From contig WJJV01000093.1 in assembly GCA_014729495.1 (NCBI GenBank), positions 1-9,592 on the forward strand: a DNA stretch of 9,592 bases, in the 5' to 3' direction. The notes under the pieces were generated by a model. It made no database searches and had not been told where the DNA came from. It worked only from the letters and a program-made list of their open reading frames with translations. The stretch is from Candidatus Woesearchaeota archaeon. Its GTDB lineage: Archaea; Nanobdellota; Nanobdellia; Woesearchaeales; UBA12501. Position numbers and translations under genes: made by a program. Shown here piece after piece: positions 6,048-9,592 of the stretch (position 1 is its first letter; each line of letters opens with the position of its first letter).

Positions 6048-6737
6048 TTAACCTTTCTTTGGCACGTATCTTGCTATCTTCTTTGCCAGGTTAGAGAAAG
6101 GCATGCTTTGAAGCCATATCTTTCCAGGGCCTTTCAGTGTTGCCAGGAAAAGGCCTTCTCCTCCGAAAAGCATGTTCTTGACTCCCTTCACTCTTGATAT
6201 ATCATATCCCACTGTAGGTTCAAAAGCTCCTATGTATCCTGGATCAACCTTAAGCATCTGGCCTTCCTGAAGATCATATTTTGTCACTTCTCCAGCTATC
6301 TCTAGGTATGCCTTGCCTGGTCCGGTGAGCTTCTGTAGAAAGAAGCCTTCTCCGCCAAAGAATCCTGCTCCAAGTTTTCTTGTGAATTCAGACTGCAATG
6401 TCGCGCTTGACTCTGCTGCCATGAAAGCGTCTCTCTGGCATATCATTGACTTTCCTTCTGCCAGATCAAGCTCTATTATTTTTCCAGGAAACTCGCTGCA
6501 GAATGATATCAGGCCCTTGCCTTCTGTGCAGGTGTATGTTGTCATGAAAAGGGATTCTCCAGACATCATCCTTCCCAATGCACTGCCAAGACCTCCTTTC
6601 ATATTGGATTCCATGGAGATGTTTGGGCTCATCCATGCCATTCCGCCGCTTTCTGTATAGAATGATTCTCCCTTGTCAAGCTCAACATCAAGTATCTGAA
6701 GTGTTGTGCCTCTTATTGTCTCCTTTATCCTGAACAC
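6048..6737 (-). CDS. AIM24 / TIGR00266-family protein
   Basis: A 229-residue member of the AIM24 (DUF124, TIGR00266) family, widespread in bacteria and archaea. Yeast Aim24 is a mitochondrial inner-membrane protein; the prokaryotic role is not established. Typical signs are VELDKGESFYTESGGMAWM (residues 18-36), the glycine-rich MKGGLGSALGRMMSGESLF (46-64), and two matching segments, FGGEGFFLQKLTGPGKAYL (127-145) and FGGEGLFLATLKGPGKIWL (191-209), reflecting the repeated beta fold. There is no signal peptide and no clear membrane helix; the C-terminus is basic. The start is a GTG at 6737. An in-frame stop lies just upstream and the family N-terminus begins there, so no better start exists. The G-run touches the start codon, so its ribosome site is unusually close. 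It follows aglB by 16 bp and precedes the two-helix protein by 1 bp. Confidence 0.9.
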   Translation of the reverse strand: MFRIKETIRGTTLQILDVELDKGESFYTESGGMAWMSPNISMESNMKGGLGSALGRMMSGESLFMTTYTCTEGKGLISFCSEFPGKIIELDLAEGKSMICQRDAFMAAESSATLQSEFTRKLGAGFFGGEGFFLQKLTGPGKAYLEIAGEVTKYDLQEGQMLKVDPGYIGAFEPTVGYDISRVKGVKNMLFGGEGLFLATLKGPGKIWLQSMPFSNLAKKIARYVPKKG

Positions 6738-6753
6738 CCCCTGTCTTTATTAT

Positions 6754-9522
6754 TCACTCTTCTGAATCCAGTTTTCCATTCCAGTCAACCTTCCAGGTGT
6801 ATATCTCAAGGCCTGTGACATCTCTCTGGTAATCAAAGAAGTCAAAATGATCAAGTCCGACCCCGTCAAAATAGAACAGCCTTGTGAACATGCTCCCTGC
6901 AAGCTCAGGTGACATCATAATTCCTGTGATGCTGTCAGATTTTACTGCAAGAGCCACTGAATAAGGTATTGTGTTGTTCTCATATTCCCTTATGACAAAC
7001 TCTTCCTGGCTGTTTATATAAGAGAATGTTTCTGGATATAGCCTTTTGTCATCTGCCTGTATGAATGCATCTTCCTTTGATGTGTTTATAGTCACAGGCA
7101 GCTGCTGTCCCTGAACATTGAAACCACAGTGTATTGTTGTGTTTGAGTATCTTGAGCAGGTGACAGTTGAAATATATCCTGGCCATGGGCTTATCCAGTT
7201 GTTGGCTTCCTGCTCATTTCTCAGGGATCTTATCTCATCATATATTGATTCTGCTCTCTCATCTGAATATCCAAACTCTTCTATCATTCCTTGCACTGCT
7301 TTGTCCTTGCTTCTTTTCCTGTAGTCCCTCCAGATCTTTGCCTTGTCAAAGCTCCATGAGCCGAAATGCGCCCACACACCTGCCTTTCCGACCATGTCTT
7401 CGCTTGTTATGAAGTAGTTTTCTGGTGGATCACAATGAGTATATATCAGAATCTCTTCTGCCTTCTCCTTTGACACGTGCTCTGAAAGCACTTGGATCGC
7501 TTCCTGCTTGTCAAGCATTATTATCTCATAGATTACATCAACTGACTTCTGGGCATTGTCCTTTTCATCATTTAGAAGATCGAATGCTTTGTTCCCTCCG
7601 CAGTCCAGCATCCTCAAGATACCTATTGCTTCTCCCTCATTAGATGTAAGCAGGGTCCTGCCTATCCAATGGGCTTGAGGACTGTTCTGGGATGCTCCGT
7701 CAAATGTGACTGCCCTGTCTGCTATTGCCTTGAACCAGTGGCCGAAATCCCACCATGAGTTTATTATCGCATCATCTTCTGAACTTTCCTTTATGTTGGT
7801 GAGTGTTGTATGCCACGCATCGTTCATGCTAGGCACTTCGCTGTGAGCTGTGGCTTTGGCTGCGTTATATGATGGTACAAGAAGCATAATCAGGGCTATT
7901 ATGATTATTGTCTTGACTATGGGCTTTCCTATGTTCATCTCCTTTGATACCCATCTTGAGCCATGCTCGTAGACAAATGCAGCTGCCATGGCAAATCCTA
8001 TTGCATAAGGAGGCACCATCAGAAGGGTGAATCTTATTCCCTTTGTGCTAGCATAGAATGATCCAGCGAACCATAAGAAAATAAGGGCAAAGTAAGCTAT
8101 TCTCTTGTCATCTTTCCATGAATTGTAAAGTATTAGCAATGCGCCCAGAGCGCCTATCAGGAAATAAAACTTGCCGCCCATAGTGCTTATTATATTGCCT
8201 ATGGATGCTGTATTCATCTCTGCAACTGTAGTGTACACATTAGGCCATAATGTTATTTTTGCTGCTTCCTTAAGTGTGATTATGCTTATAGGTTCAGTAA
8301 TCACTGCGTTCTGGAAGGAATTCCAGCTTGCGAATATAGTCACGAATATACCTGAGATTATAATAAACACAATAAGCACTAAAGCGTAGTTCCTTACTTT
8401 GGGATCTTTTGGTATTGAACTAAGTAGCTTTTTCTTTTTGATAAAATACTCCATTATCACATGATAAGCCAGGTAAACAATCAAGGCTCCTACTGCGAAG
8501 TCAAACATATACCACCAGCCATACCATGCGAATGCAAAAAGTCCTACCATTAGGCCTGCAGCAGCACTGAATCCCACTTTCTTTTTTATATCCTCTGTGT
8601 CTACAGCAAGAATCATGAACCAGAATATTAGCAGAGGGAACAGCACAGTGTAAGAGTCAGTATCTGAGAATCCTCCTACTGTCCTGGTGAGTATCGCAGG
8701 ATGCATAGCTATTATCATTGCTGAGAAGAATCCCGCAACAGGTCCTCCAAGCCTTTTTCCAACATAGAATGCAGGTATCATAGCCAGGCCTATAAGTATT
8801 ATCGGAAGCATGAAAAACATTCCCATCAGATTAATTCCAGTCAAAGGCCCTAAAATATTATGTAAATATGCTCCGACATAAGGATGTAGTTCCTGATTAA
8901 TCTTTTTGCCCTGAGGTGCGAGCATATGCATGTCATAAACCTGCCCTTCTTTCCTTATGTCTCCCATGTATCCATGGTCGTCTATATCCATCCCATACCT
9001 GTACCATTGGTAAGGGTCTATTGCCAGCAGATATGTCTGTCCTGCATCATCCTGAAAATGGCTCTTGAAATCATTTGAAACCTGTTCAACCTGGGCTTTA
9101 TAGCTATCCTGATTGGATTCTATATATTTTACAACCTCTTCATTTGTTATTGCATCAAGATTCTCTGGAGGAAGATTTGGATACTGCTGCCTCACCTGCT
9201 GTGATATCTGCGATCTGAGGTAACTCTGCACAGAATTCTCTGCCCATTCATCTGTCTGGGGAAGATATAATGTCTGGGCTCTGAGCATTGTACTGAATAT
9301 TATGGGGATGAGTATCAGCAGAACAAACCTATACCTGTACAAAAAGTTCCATATCCCTTTTATGTCAAGCGAAAATTCATCCTCTGATCCTATCTTTGGA
9401 TTTTCTGAAGCCTTCTCATGAGATACCTTCCCGCTCTTGCTTCCTGATCCTGAAGGTCTCTTGAAGATGTTCAGTACTTTGCTGAAATCAATAGCAAGCT
9501 CATCACTTTTTTTCTTGGTCAT
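6754..9522 (-). CDS. aglB: STT3/AglB oligosaccharyltransferase
   Basis: Transfers a preassembled glycan from a dolichyl (pyro)phosphate carrier to Asn in Asn-X-Ser/Thr at the outer membrane face; a single-subunit enzyme in archaea. It has 922 residues, within the AglB range. Catalytic and substrate motifs are AIDPYQWYR (167-175) with metal-binding Asp169, FSDTDSY (285-291) as the DxD/DxE motif, TTVAE (431-435) as the TIxE-type motif, and the sequon-binding WWDFG (590-594). A multi-helix membrane domain spans about 65-550, followed by a soluble outer domain (about 556-922) with the archaeal-style ending FTRLFYFDG (879-887). Unusual are a Ser/Lys-rich cytosolic tail of about 60 residues and roughly 88 residues between helix 1 and Asp169. 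The ATG at 9522 has GGGGG five bases upstream and a TATA-like element before that. It leads block 1. Confidence 0.96.
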   Translation of the reverse strand: MTKKKSDELAIDFSKVLNIFKRPSGSGSKSGKVSHEKASENPKIGSEDEFSLDIKGIWNFLYRYRFVLLILIPIIFSTMLRAQTLYLPQTDEWAENSVQSYLRSQISQQVRQQYPNLPPENLDAITNEEVVKYIESNQDSYKAQVEQVSNDFKSHFQDDAGQTYLLAIDPYQWYRYGMDIDDHGYMGDIRKEGQVYDMHMLAPQGKKINQELHPYVGAYLHNILGPLTGINLMGMFFMLPIILIGLAMIPAFYVGKRLGGPVAGFFSAMIIAMHPAILTRTVGGFSDTDSYTVLFPLLIFWFMILAVDTEDIKKKVGFSAAAGLMVGLFAFAWYGWWYMFDFAVGALIVYLAYHVIMEYFIKKKKLLSSIPKDPKVRNYALVLIVFIIISGIFVTIFASWNSFQNAVITEPISIITLKEAAKITLWPNVYTTVAEMNTASIGNIISTMGGKFYFLIGALGALLILYNSWKDDKRIAYFALIFLWFAGSFYASTKGIRFTLLMVPPYAIGFAMAAAFVYEHGSRWVSKEMNIGKPIVKTIIIIALIMLLVPSYNAAKATAHSEVPSMNDAWHTTLTNIKESSEDDAIINSWWDFGHWFKAIADRAVTFDGASQNSPQAHWIGRTLLTSNEGEAIGILRMLDCGGNKAFDLLNDEKDNAQKSVDVIYEIIMLDKQEAIQVLSEHVSKEKAEEILIYTHCDPPENYFITSEDMVGKAGVWAHFGSWSFDKAKIWRDYRKRSKDKAVQGMIEEFGYSDERAESIYDEIRSLRNEQEANNWISPWPGYISTVTCSRYSNTTIHCGFNVQGQQLPVTINTSKEDAFIQADDKRLYPETFSYINSQEEFVIREYENNTIPYSVALAVKSDSITGIMMSPELAGSMFTRLFYFDGVGLDHFDFFDYQRDVTGLEIYTWKVDWNGKLDSEE

Positions 9523-9527
9523 AAAAA

Positions 9528-9533
9528 CCCCCT
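9528..9533 (-). promoter_or_regulatory. Ribosome binding site of aglB
   Basis: AGGGGG on the minus strand, separated by TTTTT from the ATG at 9522, supports this start for the N-terminal tail of the oligosaccharyltransferase. Confidence 0.55.
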
Positions 9534-9560
9534 ATTATAGCGTGAGGAAAAGATGGACAT

Positions 9561-9575
9561 ATATAAATATTGCGG
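9561..9575 (-). promoter_or_regulatory. TATA/BRE-like promoter of the aglB block
   Basis: The minus strand reads GCAATATTTATATAT; TTTATATA (9568-9561) matches the archaeal TATA consensus, with a modest BRE-like GCAAT just before it. Transcription would start near 9540, giving a leader of about 18 bases that includes the G-rich ribosome site. A second A/T-rich stretch (9580-9590) is a weaker alternative. The 70 bases between aglB and the right edge hold nothing else I can identify. Confidence 0.5.
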
Positions 9576-9592
9576 GACTCTATATATTATGA

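Noticed and set aside
9558..9571. Plus-strand reading of the TATA element as a divergent promoter
   Set aside because: TTTATATA is the consensus in the minus orientation and fits the distance to aglB. The plus-strand side runs off the window within a few tens of bases, so no divergent gene can be supported.

Overview
The window looks archaeal, and a DPANN-type lineage (Woesearchaeota or a relative) is the best guess. The largest gene encodes an STT3/AglB oligosaccharyltransferase. Starts are preceded by purine-rich sites matching an archaeal anti-Shine-Dalgarno (GAGG, GAGGTG, GGTGAT). The two main gene blocks have TATA/BRE-like elements. Arginine is written mostly with AGA/AGG and isoleucine often with ATA. 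The lineage is an inference from the style of the proteins; no rRNA, tRNA or ribosomal protein gene is present to fix it.

All nine genes lie on the minus strand and are read from the right edge of the window to the left. Block 1 (9522 down to 5792) holds aglB/STT3, then an AIM24/TIGR00266-family protein, then an 84-residue protein with two membrane helices. Gaps are 16 bp and 1 bp, and a TATA-like element lies upstream at about 9561-9571. Block 2 starts after an 82-bp spacer that carries a second promoter-like element (about 5741-5757). Its order is a DPM1/GtrB-like polyprenyl-phosphate glycosyltransferase, an RmlC-like cupin, rmlB, rmlD, rmlA, a GT4 glycosyltransferase, and a SAM methyltransferase cut by the left edge. 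Spacing is tight throughout: a 4-bp overlap, about 53 bp, 4 bp, 60 bp, an 11-bp overlap and 1 bp.

Together this reads as a surface-glycan and N-glycosylation locus. RmlA, RmlB, the RmlC-like epimerase and RmlD should convert glucose-1-phosphate and dTTP to dTDP-L-rhamnose or a close 6-deoxyhexose. The GT4 enzyme and the methyltransferase are candidates to transfer and decorate sugars at the cytoplasmic face. The GT2 enzyme would make a dolichyl-phosphate-linked sugar. The STT3 enzyme would move the finished glycan onto Asn-X-Ser/Thr sites outside the membrane.

The less ordinary parts are: the AIM24 plus two-helix pair behind the transferase; a long extracytoplasmic insertion and N-terminal tail in STT3; an RmlC-like protein lacking several catalytic residues of classical RmlC; and a possible internal promoter and an RNA hairpin inside the rml operon. 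There is no sign of mobile elements, CRISPR arrays or structural RNA genes. The plus strand carries only shadow reading frames.
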